This document shows positions 26,121 through 33,389 of a stretch of DNA of 64,000 nt, piece by piece. Both the position numbers and the translations under genes were made by a program. Every line of letters begins with the position of its first letter. The stretch's first letter is position 1. The notes below the pieces were generated by a model that ran no database searches, was not told the DNA's origin, and was given only the letters and a program-made list of their open reading frames with translations. Origin of the DNA: Roseimicrobium gellanilyticum (GTDB lineage Bacteria; Verrucomicrobiota; Verrucomicrobiia; Verrucomicrobiales; Verrucomicrobiaceae); the NCBI RefSeq assembly GCF_003315205.1, contig NZ_QNRR01000002.1, positions 838,881 through 902,880 of the forward strand, given 5' to 3'.

Positions 26121-27101
26121 TTGAATCGCGAAGACTTCCCAGACCATGCCCGCCGTGTGATTGCCCTCGAAATGGAGGAGCTCGGCAGGTTGGGTGAGCG
26201 CATTGACGGCGGCTTCACCCGCGCCGTGGAGCTCATGCAGCAGTGTCTGGAAACGCGCCGGAAGATTGTGGTGTGCGGGGTGGGGAAGAGCGGAAACATC
26301 GGCCGCAAGTTCACCGCGACGCTGAACAGCACCGGCGCCACCTGTGTGAACCTCAATGCCCAGGACGCCTTGCACGGAGATCTGGGCGTGCTGGATGAGG
26401 GGGATGTGGTGGTGCTGCTGAGCTACTCGGGGGAGACCGCCGAGCTGCTGACCCTACTGCCGCACCTGCGTCGGTTGGATGTCACGCTGATCGCCATCAC
26501 CGGAAATGTGGCCAGTCCCCTGGGAAAGAATGCCGATGTGGTCCTGGACGTAAGCGTGCAGCGCGAGGCCTGCCCTCTGGGCCTTGCGCCCACTTCGAGC
26601 ACAACGACGATGCTGGTCCTCTGTGATGCCCTGGCCATGGTGCTGCTGGAGGCGAGGGGATTCAACACTGACGACTTCGCGAAGTATCACCCCAGCGGTT
26701 CGCTGGGCCGGGCGCTGCTCACCAAGGTATCCGATGTCATGCGGCAGGGGGATGCTCTCGCCATGGTATCACCCGCTACGCCGGTAGCCAGTGTGCTCAC
26801 GGCCATGACCAAGGCACGTGCTGGTGCTGCCATCGTGGTGAACGAGGACGGATCGCTGGCCGGAGTTTTCACACATGGAGATTTCGTGCGGGCCTGGCAG
26901 GCCGATCCACTGGTGGGACAGAACGCGGTCGCGGGCTACATGACCCGCAAGCCCATCAGCATTTCCGCGGAGAAGCTCGCCACGGAAGTGCTGGCGGTGC
27001 TGGAGCACCATCGTGTGGACGATCTGCTCGTGATAGATACAGATGGCCGACCGGTGGGCATGGTAGACACCCAGGACCTCACGCGCGTGAAGTGGGTGTG
27101 A
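26121..27101 (+). CDS. kdsD: D-arabinose-5-phosphate isomerase (KdsD/KpsF/GutQ family)
   Basis: 326 residues. The SIS domain (about 35-190) has KIVVCGVGKSGNIGRKFTAT and ALHGDLGVL; two CBS domains fill the C-terminal 125 residues (MRQGDALAMVSPATPV and MTRKPISISAEK). It converts ribulose-5-phosphate to arabinose-5-phosphate, first step to Kdo. A TTG start at this position is inferred: the residues after it (FPDHARRVIALEMEEL) match the normal family N terminus, no in-frame ATG lies between it and the upstream stop, and the first ATG (codon 18) would cut into that helix. waaA and kdsB are elsewhere in the window. Confidence 0.9.
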   Translation: MNREDFPDHARRVIALEMEELGRLGERIDGGFTRAVELMQQCLETRRKIVVCGVGKSGNIGRKFTATLNSTGATCVNLNAQDALHGDLGVLDEGDVVVLLSYSGETAELLTLLPHLRRLDVTLIAITGNVASPLGKNADVVLDVSVQREACPLGLAPTSSTTTMLVLCDALAMVLLEARGFNTDDFAKYHPSGSLGRALLTKVSDVMRQGDALAMVSPATPVASVLTAMTKARAGAAIVVNEDGSLAGVFTHGDFVRAWQADPLVGQNAVAGYMTRKPISISAEKLATEVLAVLEHHRVDDLLVIDTDGRPVGMVDTQDLTRVKWV

Positions 27102-27105
27102 GGCA

Positions 27106-27132
27106 CCATCGCTTCATCTTCTGAAGCGATGG
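27106..27132 (+). terminator. Hairpin after the KdsD gene (possible terminator)
   Basis: Perfect 10-bp stem CCATCGCTTC/GAAGCGATGG with a 7-nt loop, 4 nt after the stop codon. No T run follows on either strand, so termination would be weak or Rho-assisted. A second, smaller stem (GAGCCCA/TGGGCTC) follows at 27143-27163, ending at the stop of the convergent gene. Confidence 0.45.
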
Positions 27133-27162
27133 CAAGCGAAGGGAGCCCAACATCGATGGGCT

Positions 27163-27693
27163 CTACCGAGAACGTCCTCCCGAGTCGCCACTCTTCGAGT
27201 CGTTGTCACTGGACTTGCTGTCGCTCGATTTACTGTCGTTGTCGCTGCTGCTACTGCTATGGGAGTCACTGCCACGCGAGCGACCACTGTCGTTGTCGCT
27301 GCTTCGTGAACTGTGGTCACTCCTGGAGCTGTGATCACTGCGGGAAGACTCACTTCTGGAAGAGGAAGAGTCCCGGTCGCGGCTGTGGCTGCGGTTATCA
27401 TCGCTACGGTCATGGCGGTCACTCCGGTGGGAGTCACTTTTGGACGATGACGATCGGCGATCGTGGTCATGCGAGCCACCACCATGATCGTGATTGGAAT
27501 GCTTGTGCTTCCTGTCCGAGTCGTTGTCGTAATGACGGTCGTAGTCCTCGTAGTGGTCGTCGAAGAGCGTATCCGTGATCCAGTAGGTTTCGCCATTCGG
27601 CCCCCGGGTGGAAACCGTGCTGGAGGGTTCAAAGAAGACACAACCAGTAAGGCAGGCGGAGCCGAGCACCAGGAGTCGGGAGATGGATCGCAT
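27163..27693 (-). CDS. Lipoprotein with very low-complexity Ser/Asp/His/Arg tail
   Basis: 176 residues. Signal MRSISRLLVLGSACLTGC has a good lipobox (CLTGC). After a short normal stretch (FFEPSSTVSTRGPNGETYWITD) the protein becomes almost entirely Ser, Asp, His, Arg and Lys. Blocks such as SSRSDHSSRSDHSSRSSDNDS and DSKSSDSKSSDNDSKS repeat. The tail should be disordered and highly charged, and His/Asp clusters could bind metals. The start chosen gives the lipobox; a longer reading overlaps the alkyltransferase-like gene by about 25 nt. Function unknown. Confidence 0.6.
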   Translation of the reverse strand: MRSISRLLVLGSACLTGCVFFEPSSTVSTRGPNGETYWITDTLFDDHYEDYDRHYDNDSDRKHKHSNHDHGGGSHDHDRRSSSSKSDSHRSDRHDRSDDNRSHSRDRDSSSSRSESSRSDHSSRSDHSSRSSDNDSGRSRGSDSHSSSSSDNDSKSSDSKSSDNDSKSGDSGGRSR

Positions 27694-27764
27694 GGCGGGT
27701 GAGCAGGGTGGATACAGTCTAATGTGACGTACGGTCCGGGTTGGACATTCGATTTTTTCCACTC

Positions 27765-28142
27765 TCATGAATCCTTTAGCGCACTCCAACGAATATCCCT
27801 ACGCGGACCTACGACATGGAAATGGTCGTCCGTGTCCTGAATGTATCCCTCTCGATTGATCTTCATGCCCTCCGCCTTCAGCCGGGAACGCTGCAGAGCG
27901 GCCAGCTTGCGCTCCATGTTCGGGCTGATGCGGGCATCCGCGCTCACGACGCGATGCCAGGGCAGCGCGGCGGACTCTTCCTCCGTGAGATGGCTCATCA
28001 CCGTAGCCACATGCCTTGCCACCACGTTCATGTGCACCGCGATGCTACCGTAGGTGGTGAACTTGCCCTCGGGAATCAATCCTACGAGCCGGATGACTTC
28101 CGCTCGGATGCGGGTAAAGGCTGCTGACTTCGGCTTGGCCAT
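27765..28142 (-). CDS. Alkyltransferase-like protein (ATL; MGMT fold without the acceptor cysteine)
   Basis: 125 residues covering the DNA-binding/active-site domain of O6-alkylguanine-DNA alkyltransferases: KFTTYGSIA (base-flipping Tyr), VARHVATVM (arginine finger) and LPWHRVVSADARI. In alkyltransferases the last motif is PCHRV, the Cys taking the alkyl group. Here Trp62 replaces it, the defining change of ATL proteins. Those bind O6-alkylguanine and hand lesions to nucleotide excision repair, instead of repairing directly. Gene is 71 nt from the downstream lipoprotein start. Confidence 0.85.
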   Translation of the reverse strand: MAKPKSAAFTRIRAEVIRLVGLIPEGKFTTYGSIAVHMNVVARHVATVMSHLTEEESAALPWHRVVSADARISPNMERKLAALQRSRLKAEGMKINREGYIQDTDDHFHVVGPRRDIRWSALKDS

Positions 28143-28339
28143 GGTGAGAAGAACAATGGATCATTCCACGTGCTCGAAGCAAGCCGCGGAGTTCTTTCTT
28201 CCACGCGAGGGGATGGAGTCCACCAAGACTCACCAGCGTTTGAGTACAGCGCCTCCAGTTCCGAATCCAAATCGAGCAGTGCCGAGGAGCAAGAGACAAT
28301 GCCAAACTCGACCACCTCGAGAGCTCGCTTTTGAAAAAG

Positions 28340-28423
28340 TACCGGCGGTCGGACTCGAACCGACACGTCCTCGCGGACACAAGATTTTGAGTCTAGCGCG
28401 TCTACCAATTTCACCACGCCGGC
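28340..28423 (-). tRNA. tRNA-Leu (CAA), no CCA encoded
   Basis: Class II tRNA. Acceptor GCCGGCG/CGCCGGT (terminal G-T), D arm GTGAAATTGGTAGAC, anticodon loop CTCAAAA giving anticodon CAA. A variable arm built on GTCCGCGAGGAC follows, then T arm GTCGG-TTCGAGT-CCGAC and discriminator A. The bases after it are CTT, so CCA must be added post-transcriptionally, unlike the Asp and Glu tRNAs here. One T-T mismatch occurs in the anticodon stem. A 37-nt piece nearly identical to its D and anticodon arms occurs near 58.1 kb. Confidence 0.93.
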
Positions 28424-28511
28424 CTTTTCTTTTCTGCGGAAGCAGAGAAAACGAGTAAGCCAGCCGCGCGTTCGTTGCAAGCTCGTTTGCAAAGGAACCG
28501 CACTCTGGAGC

Positions 28512-29048
28512 TCACTTCTTTTCTGCCGGGGCCGTGTTGGCCTGGGCATTCTTCGCAGCGACGGCTGCACGGATGCCCTCGATGAAGTCGCGGTCGGGTT
28601 GGGACAGACGCTCCAGCGGCACTTCATAGGGCGTGTTTCCAGAGAGAAGGCGGGCCTTCCCGTCGCGTACCAGCGTCGGGTTGGTGGGCATGGGAGGTGC
28701 AGTCACCGGGGGAGGCTGGTTTCCCTGCGTCTCGATGACGTGCTCTTCAAACGCGATGAGCTTCGCCAGAAGGGGCTTGCCGTCGGCGCTGGTCCACTGC
28801 CGTGAATCAGACAGGGTGTAGTACATCGTGGTGCGGACCACGGGCGGCGGCTTCGGCGTGGAGGGCGCGAGTCCAGGCCCGATGCTGGCACCGCCGCTGC
28901 CCTCGACCCGTTTGGTGAATTTCTTGGGCGTCGCAGGGATGGCGATCTGGGCAAGCAACCCGGCTCCGGTGAGTGCCAGTACCGCTGGGACGAGGAGGGC
29001 TCTACGCACGAAACCTTGGCGCATGAACGCGGACAGGGCTGTCTTCAT
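28512..29048 (-). CDS. Exported SHD1-like (SLA1 homology domain) protein
   Basis: 178 residues. N-terminal signal/anchor (RRALLVPAVLALTGAGLLAQ), a Pro/Lys linker (about 50-75), then a small domain with SDSRQWTSADGKPLLAKLIAFEE, LVRDGKARLLSGNTPYEVPLERLSQPDRDFIE. The pattern of W-x-Gly-K...L...G-x-V...V/P-L-x-x-L-S-x-x-D is that of SHD1-like repeats, which are common in PVC secreted proteins. Role likely structural or binding at the envelope. Stop codon lies 88 nt from tRNA-Leu on the same strand. Confidence 0.65.
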   Translation of the reverse strand: MKTALSAFMRQGFVRRALLVPAVLALTGAGLLAQIAIPATPKKFTKRVEGSGGASIGPGLAPSTPKPPPVVRTTMYYTLSDSRQWTSADGKPLLAKLIAFEEHVIETQGNQPPPVTAPPMPTNPTLVRDGKARLLSGNTPYEVPLERLSQPDRDFIEGIRAAVAAKNAQANTAPAEKK

Positions 29049-29100
29049 GAAAGGCAGGATACCATGTCCCGCGGCTGGGCCGCAAGCCTTCGCGGTTCCT

Positions 29101-29811
29101 TCAGGGAAGGTCGCCCCAGGGGGACTGACGGAGGCCCTTGGGCGTATCCAGCACTTCCTTCAGTACGAAGGCCTGCCGATAACCCTCCGAGGTGTGCAAC
29201 ATGGCAGTAAGCGGGTGCGCTGCCCGCCGCGGCTGGCGTGTCCCCGAGTAGGCAGCGGCCGCCCGGCGCGCGGCTTCCAAGTGGGAACCGGCGTCTTCCT
29301 TCGGACCCGGGGCCAGAGGAAAGGGCTCCACTCGCGCGCGCGTGGGTGCCGGTGTAGGCGTAGACGCAGACCGGCTGGGAGCAGCCAGGGGCGGGGGTGT
29401 GGTTGCAGGGGCAGGTCTATGGACGGGCCGTTGCGGCTGGCGCTCAGATTCTTGGGCTATCGGTCGGCCCACATTCGTGGCTCCCTCCGCAGCGCGTTTC
29501 AATTCTTCAAACAGTTCCTTCAAGGAGCCGCCGCCACCACCACTTCCTCCTGAGGCGGGGAAAGGAGGTGGTGTGGGTGGCGCCAGATGCCGCCGCTCCG
29601 GTTGCCGGCCGCGCTCCTGCTCGGCGAGGATGCGCCGGTTGTTCTCCAGTTCCTCCGTCGTTGGCAGGCGGCGGGAGCGTTCCGCATCCTCGCTCTTTTG
29701 CTTCCAGAGCTTGTAGAGCCAGTTGATGAATCCCGCCACCAGGAAGACGATGACCATGATCACCTGGCCGAGATCGACTTCGGCAAGGATGGGCTGAAGG
29801 TCTGTCCTCAT
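29101..29811 (-). CDS. Membrane protein with disordered Pro/Ala linker, next to FloA
   Basis: 236 residues. A single membrane segment (LGQVIMVIVFLVAGFINWLYKLW, about 14-36) is followed by a charged helix with repeated Glu/Arg. A very long Pro/Gly/Ala/Arg linker (about 75-170) leads to a short conserved-looking end: RRAAHPLTAMLHTSEGYRQAFVLKEVLDTPKGLR. The closing motif reads like a docking segment. It starts 69 nt after the FloA gene on the same strand, so it probably belongs with the FloA scaffold. Function unknown. Confidence 0.65.
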   Translation of the reverse strand: MRTDLQPILAEVDLGQVIMVIVFLVAGFINWLYKLWKQKSEDAERSRRLPTTEELENNRRILAEQERGRQPERRHLAPPTPPPFPASGGSGGGGGSLKELFEELKRAAEGATNVGRPIAQESERQPQRPVHRPAPATTPPPLAAPSRSASTPTPAPTRARVEPFPLAPGPKEDAGSHLEAARRAAAAYSGTRQPRRAAHPLTAMLHTSEGYRQAFVLKEVLDTPKGLRQSPWGDLP

Positions 29812-29880
29812 GGCAGGGAATAGGATGGCTGGAGGGAGGAGAGGGGAATCAGAAGCTTACTGGGAAGAGCGCTCGTCACG

Positions 29881-30900
29881 CTACTTCTTCTCGTGCTGGG
29901 CGGGATTCTCCCCGGCAATGCTCTGCCTCATCTCGGTATCGGCGGAGATGTTGCGATAGCGCGCGTAGTCCATGATACCGAGGTTTCCATTGCGGAAGGC
30001 TTCGGCGATGGCCATGGGCACCTGGGCTTCTGCCTCCACCACCCGAGCGCGCATCTCCTGTGTCTTGGCAGACATTTCCTGTTCGGCGGCCACGGCGGCG
30101 GCTCGGCGGACTTCCGCATTTGCCTGGGCAATCTTCTTGTCCGTCTCGGCCTGGTCGGCCTGCAGTTTCGCACCCACGTTCTCACCCACGTCCACATCCG
30201 CAATGTCGATGGAGATAATCTCGAACGCCGTCCCCACGTCGACGCCCTTCTGCAGCACCACCTTGGAGATGCTGTCTGGATTCTCCAGCACGTCCTTGTA
30301 ACTGCCGCTGGAGCCGATGCAGGTCACGATGCCTTCACCCACGCGGGCGATCACGGTCTCTTCCGTGGCGCCACCGATGAAGCGATCCAAGTTCGTGCGC
30401 ACCGTCACGCGGGCACGCACGCGCAGGGAAATGCCATCACGCGCCACAGCGTCGATTTTGCCTCCCTTGCCCATCTCGGCGCTCGGACAGTCGATGACCT
30501 TCGGGTTGATGCTCGTGCGCACCGCTTCAATCACGGTCTTGGCGGTGCCCTTCACTGCGAGGTCGATGGCGCAAGCCCGGTCAAAATCAAGCGCGATGCC
30601 CGCCTTGTTCGCGGCGATGAGGGAAAGCACCACGTGGGTGACATTCCCGCCCGCGAGATAGTGAGCTTCCAGTTGATCCGTGGTCAGGGGAATACCCGCC
30701 TTCACCGCAGTGATACGGGTATCCACAATCAAGGCGTTGGGTACGCCGCGCAGCCACATGGCCACGAGAGTGGGGATGCCCACGGGGGCATTCGCCACTT
30801 TGGCGCGCAGCCACAGGTTGAAGAACTTCGCGAGGATGAGCACGAAGACGATTCCGAAGATGACCAGGACGCCGGTGCCGATGATTTGGAAGGTGGACAT
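29881..30900 (-). CDS. floA: Flotillin-like protein FloA (UPF0365)
   Basis: 339 residues. Hydrophobic N-terminal anchor ([24 protein letters not shown]), then the UPF0365/FloA core: [72 protein letters not shown] and [25 protein letters not shown]. The C-terminal third is the Ala/Glu/Arg helical region with [14 protein letters not shown]. Such proteins form membrane microdomain scaffolds. This locus is 9 kb from the classical flotillin operon. The 245-nt divergent region upstream should hold its promoter. Confidence 0.93.
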   Translation of the reverse strand: MSTFQIIGTGVLVIFGIVFVLILAKFFNLWLRAKVANAPVGIPTLVAMWLRGVPNALIVDTRITAVKAGIPLTTDQLEAHYLAGGNVTHVVLSLIAANKAGIALDFDRACAIDLAVKGTAKTVIEAVRTSINPKVIDCPSAEMGKGGKIDAVARDGISLRVRARVTVRTNLDRFIGGATEETVIARVGEGIVTCIGSSGSYKDVLENPDSISKVVLQKGVDVGTAFEIISIDIADVDVGENVGAKLQADQAETDKKIAQANAEVRRAAAVAAEQEMSAKTQEMRARVVEAEAQVPMAIAEAFRNGNLGIMDYARYRNISADTEMRQSIAGENPAQHEKK

Positions 30901-31145
30901 AGTGCGTGTGGGTGATGTGTGATGCTATGTACGAACGAAAGCAAGTCGTGGGGATCTGGCTGTATCACTCGGAGGATCCCGAAATTGTCTGGCGATGCTG
31001 GGAGATTTTTTAGCTCAGAACCATGAACACGCAATCGTGGCCTTGAGTATTGCCCGATTGAGTTCTGTTCAATCTTGGAAACTTTTTCCGGCACCGCACG
31101 ATTCTTAGTTGAGTCTGCGCGAATCCCTAAGGTAACATTCGGGCC

Positions 31146-31928
31146 ATGGTAACTCGCGCATTCATGGGGCTGGTGCTGGCCTTCTGGCTGGTGATGACGG
31201 TGTTGCTGGTGCGCTATACCTACTTCCCGGAGGGTTCGAAATTTGCCGAGGTGCCGCCAAGGGTGGTCATGAAATTGTTCCTGGAGCAGGGCTCGAAGAA
31301 CAACGCAATGCACGTGTACCACTACGACAAGAAGATCGGTCACGCAGCCATCGATACCCGCAAGGTGAAGAGCATCGAAAGCCTGCCCGGCGACCCCGTC
31401 ATCCACGTGCTGAAGATGAATGGCCTGCTGGAAAGGGGGATGCTCAGCATGGTGAAGGAACCGGTGGTCTGGCGGATGGAGGCACGGCTGAAGCGCATGG
31501 AAGAGTTTGAATTCTTCAGCGTCCACGTCTTCATGCAGGAGTCCGGCCTGACAGCAGAACTTGTCTGGAACGCCGGCGAATCCGCCCCCAAATTTTCCTT
31601 CTCCAGCAAGGGGCAGCCCAACCCCCAAGCCGAAATGGCGCAAACACTTCTGACCCAGATGTTGGGTGGGGGAGCTTTGCCAGGCGGTGTAGCCAAACCC
31701 TCTGAAGAGTCTGTCCACATCAGTTCGCGCCAGAACTCCATGAACATCGGCGGGCAGAAGCGCAACGGTTTCACCATGGAAATCGGCGCCTCGGAAAGCT
31801 GGCGTCTCAAGGCCTTTTTCACCGAAGCCGGCGAACTCGCCCTGGTGACCCTGCCGGAGGGGTATCGACTCATGGAGCAAACCATTTACGGTCTCGCTCC
31901 CGATTATGGGGATGAAGCGGAGGAATGA
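31146..31928 (+). CDS. Membrane-anchored protein of unknown function
   Basis: 260 residues. A single N-terminal membrane segment (ALMGLVLAFWLVMTVLLV-like, about 5-22) is followed by a soluble extracytoplasmic part. The soluble part includes VVMKLFLEQGSKNNAMHVYHYDKKIGHAAIDT, RMEARLKRMEEFEFFSVHVFMQ and a C-terminal ESWRLKAFFTEAGELALVTLPEGY. Strands dominate, as in beta-sandwich or lipoprotein-carrier-like proteins. It lies 60 nt before an ABC ATPase gene and may work with that transporter, whose permease is not in the window. No enzymatic motif. Confidence 0.68.
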   Translation: MVTRAFMGLVLAFWLVMTVLLVRYTYFPEGSKFAEVPPRVVMKLFLEQGSKNNAMHVYHYDKKIGHAAIDTRKVKSIESLPGDPVIHVLKMNGLLERGMLSMVKEPVVWRMEARLKRMEEFEFFSVHVFMQESGLTAELVWNAGESAPKFSFSSKGQPNPQAEMAQTLLTQMLGGGALPGGVAKPSEESVHISSRQNSMNIGGQKRNGFTMEIGASESWRLKAFFTEAGELALVTLPEGYRLMEQTIYGLAPDYGDEAEE

Positions 31929-31988
31929 ACTTGCGGCGGACGTTCTGCCGCCGACAGGTCGCAGTTTCCTCCCCCCAAGAATTCGAGC

Positions 31989-32720
31989 ATGATTGAGATA
32001 GATGACCTGACGATGGACTACGGCAGCCTGCGGGCGCTTGACGGTCTGACCCTCAATATCCCCCAAGGGGAATTCTTCGCATTCCTGGGCCCCAATGGCG
32101 CAGGCAAGACGACCGCCATCAAACTCCTGACCGGGCTCATGCGGCCCGTCCGCGGGTCCGTGAAACTTTGCGGCTACGATGTGCAGAAGGAGCCCCTCAA
32201 GGCCAAAGCCGTGCTTGGGTATGTGCCGGACGTGGCAGTTTTTTACGAGAAGCTGACCGCTCTCGAGTTCATGCGGTTCATCGCGGACATCTTCGAAATG
32301 GACGAGGCCCAGGCCGAGGAACGCGGAGCGGATCTCTTCAAGAAATTCCACCTCGACCACTATGCGCACCAGCGCATCGAGAACTTGAGCCACGGCACGC
32401 GGCAGCGGCTGGCCATCACCAGCGCGCTCCTTCATGAGCCGAAGGTTTTTGTAATCGATGAACCCATGGTGGGCCTGGACCCCATTCACGCCCGGGTGGT
32501 GAAGCAGGAACTGAAGGAACGCAGCCGTGCCGGCATGACCATTCTCATGTCCACGCACCTGCTGAACATCGCGGAAGAACTCGCCGACCGCATCGGCATC
32601 CTGCACAAGGGAAAACTGATTGCGCTGGGTACCATGCAGGAACTCCAAAGCATGCGTGCAAGCAATGGGAAACGACTTGAGGAACTCTTTCTTGAGATGG
32701 TATCGGGTGATTCCGATTGA
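31989..32720 (+). CDS. ABC transporter ATP-binding protein
   Basis: 243 residues. Walker A GPNGAGKTT, Q-loop region VLGYVPDVAVF, signature LSHGTRQR (variant of LSGGQ), Walker B VFVIDEPMVGLD and the H-loop STHLLN are all present. It resembles the ABC-2 exporter ATPases (CcmA/NatA type). The usual permease gene is missing on both sides, since gluconokinase follows 38 nt later. Either the permease is encoded elsewhere or the preceding membrane-anchored protein is a partner. Confidence 0.88.
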   Translation: MIEIDDLTMDYGSLRALDGLTLNIPQGEFFAFLGPNGAGKTTAIKLLTGLMRPVRGSVKLCGYDVQKEPLKAKAVLGYVPDVAVFYEKLTALEFMRFIADIFEMDEAQAEERGADLFKKFHLDHYAHQRIENLSHGTRQRLAITSALLHEPKVFVIDEPMVGLDPIHARVVKQELKERSRAGMTILMSTHLLNIAEELADRIGILHKGKLIALGTMQELQSMRASNGKRLEELFLEMVSGDSD

Positions 32721-32758
32721 GCGTAACCGCCCCGTTCCATTTTCATCTTATTTCTTCC

Positions 32759-33304
32759 ATGTCTGATTCTGTGAAGCCACCCTCGCGCACCCTCATTGTC
32801 ATGGGTGTGAGTGGTTGTGGGAAAAGTCTCATTGGCGCCATGCTGGCGAAGGCCCTCGGTGGTGTGTTCGATGATGGTGACGATTTTCATCCTCCCGCCA
32901 ACAAGGCGAAGATGTCCCAGAAGATCCCGCTGACGGATGAGGATCGCTGGCCATGGCTGGCGAATCTGCGGGAGCGCATTCTGGAAATGCGACCGAAGAT
33001 CGCCTGGCACGTGGTGGCCTGCTCCGCCCTGAAGCGGAAGTATCGCGATCTACTGCGAGGGGATGACACGACGGAGCAACTGCAGTTCGTCTACATGCGC
33101 GGCAGCAAAGAACTGATCGCCTCCCGGCTGAATGCGCGGAAGGGACACTTCTTCAAGCCCGAGCTGCTGGACTCCCAATTCGCCGCGCTGGAGGAGCCGG
33201 AAGCAGGGGAAGCCATTGTGGTGGATATCTCCGGCACGCCGGAGGAGATTGTACAGGAGGTGCTGAGGGTGCTTGGGCAGGAACAGGCAGCTGCTTCAAA
33301 CTAG
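32759..33304 (+). CDS. gntK: Gluconokinase
   Basis: 181 residues, the usual length. Walker A GVSGCGKS near the N terminus, then the gluconate-binding DDGDDFHPPANKAKMSQKIPLTDEDRWPWL, ACSALKRKYRDLLRG, and the lid GHFFKPELLDSQFAALEEP. It phosphorylates gluconate to 6-phosphogluconate with ATP in the cytoplasm. Start MSDSVKP is preferred over an in-frame ATG 14 codons upstream that overlaps the preceding ABC gene. No gluconate transporter is near. Confidence 0.93.
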   Translation: MSDSVKPPSRTLIVMGVSGCGKSLIGAMLAKALGGVFDDGDDFHPPANKAKMSQKIPLTDEDRWPWLANLRERILEMRPKIAWHVVACSALKRKYRDLLRGDDTTEQLQFVYMRGSKELIASRLNARKGHFFKPELLDSQFAALEEPEAGEAIVVDISGTPEEIVQEVLRVLGQEQAAASN

Positions 33305-33389
33305 GCGTTAGCCCGGCTCTTCGGAAGAGCAGCCTCTTGGATTTACGGTGGCCCGTGCTTTAGTCGCGGATTCGCCACACCACGAAGCC

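Noticed and set aside
30729-32648. 639-residue minus-strand open frame
   Set aside because: It lies opposite the anchored protein and the ABC ATPase, both of which have clear features; its composition (His, Gln, Pro) is typical of a shadow frame.
33317-33331. Hairpin GCTCTT-CGG-AAGAGC after gluconokinase as terminator
   Set aside because: Stem is only 6 bp with no T run; too weak to call.
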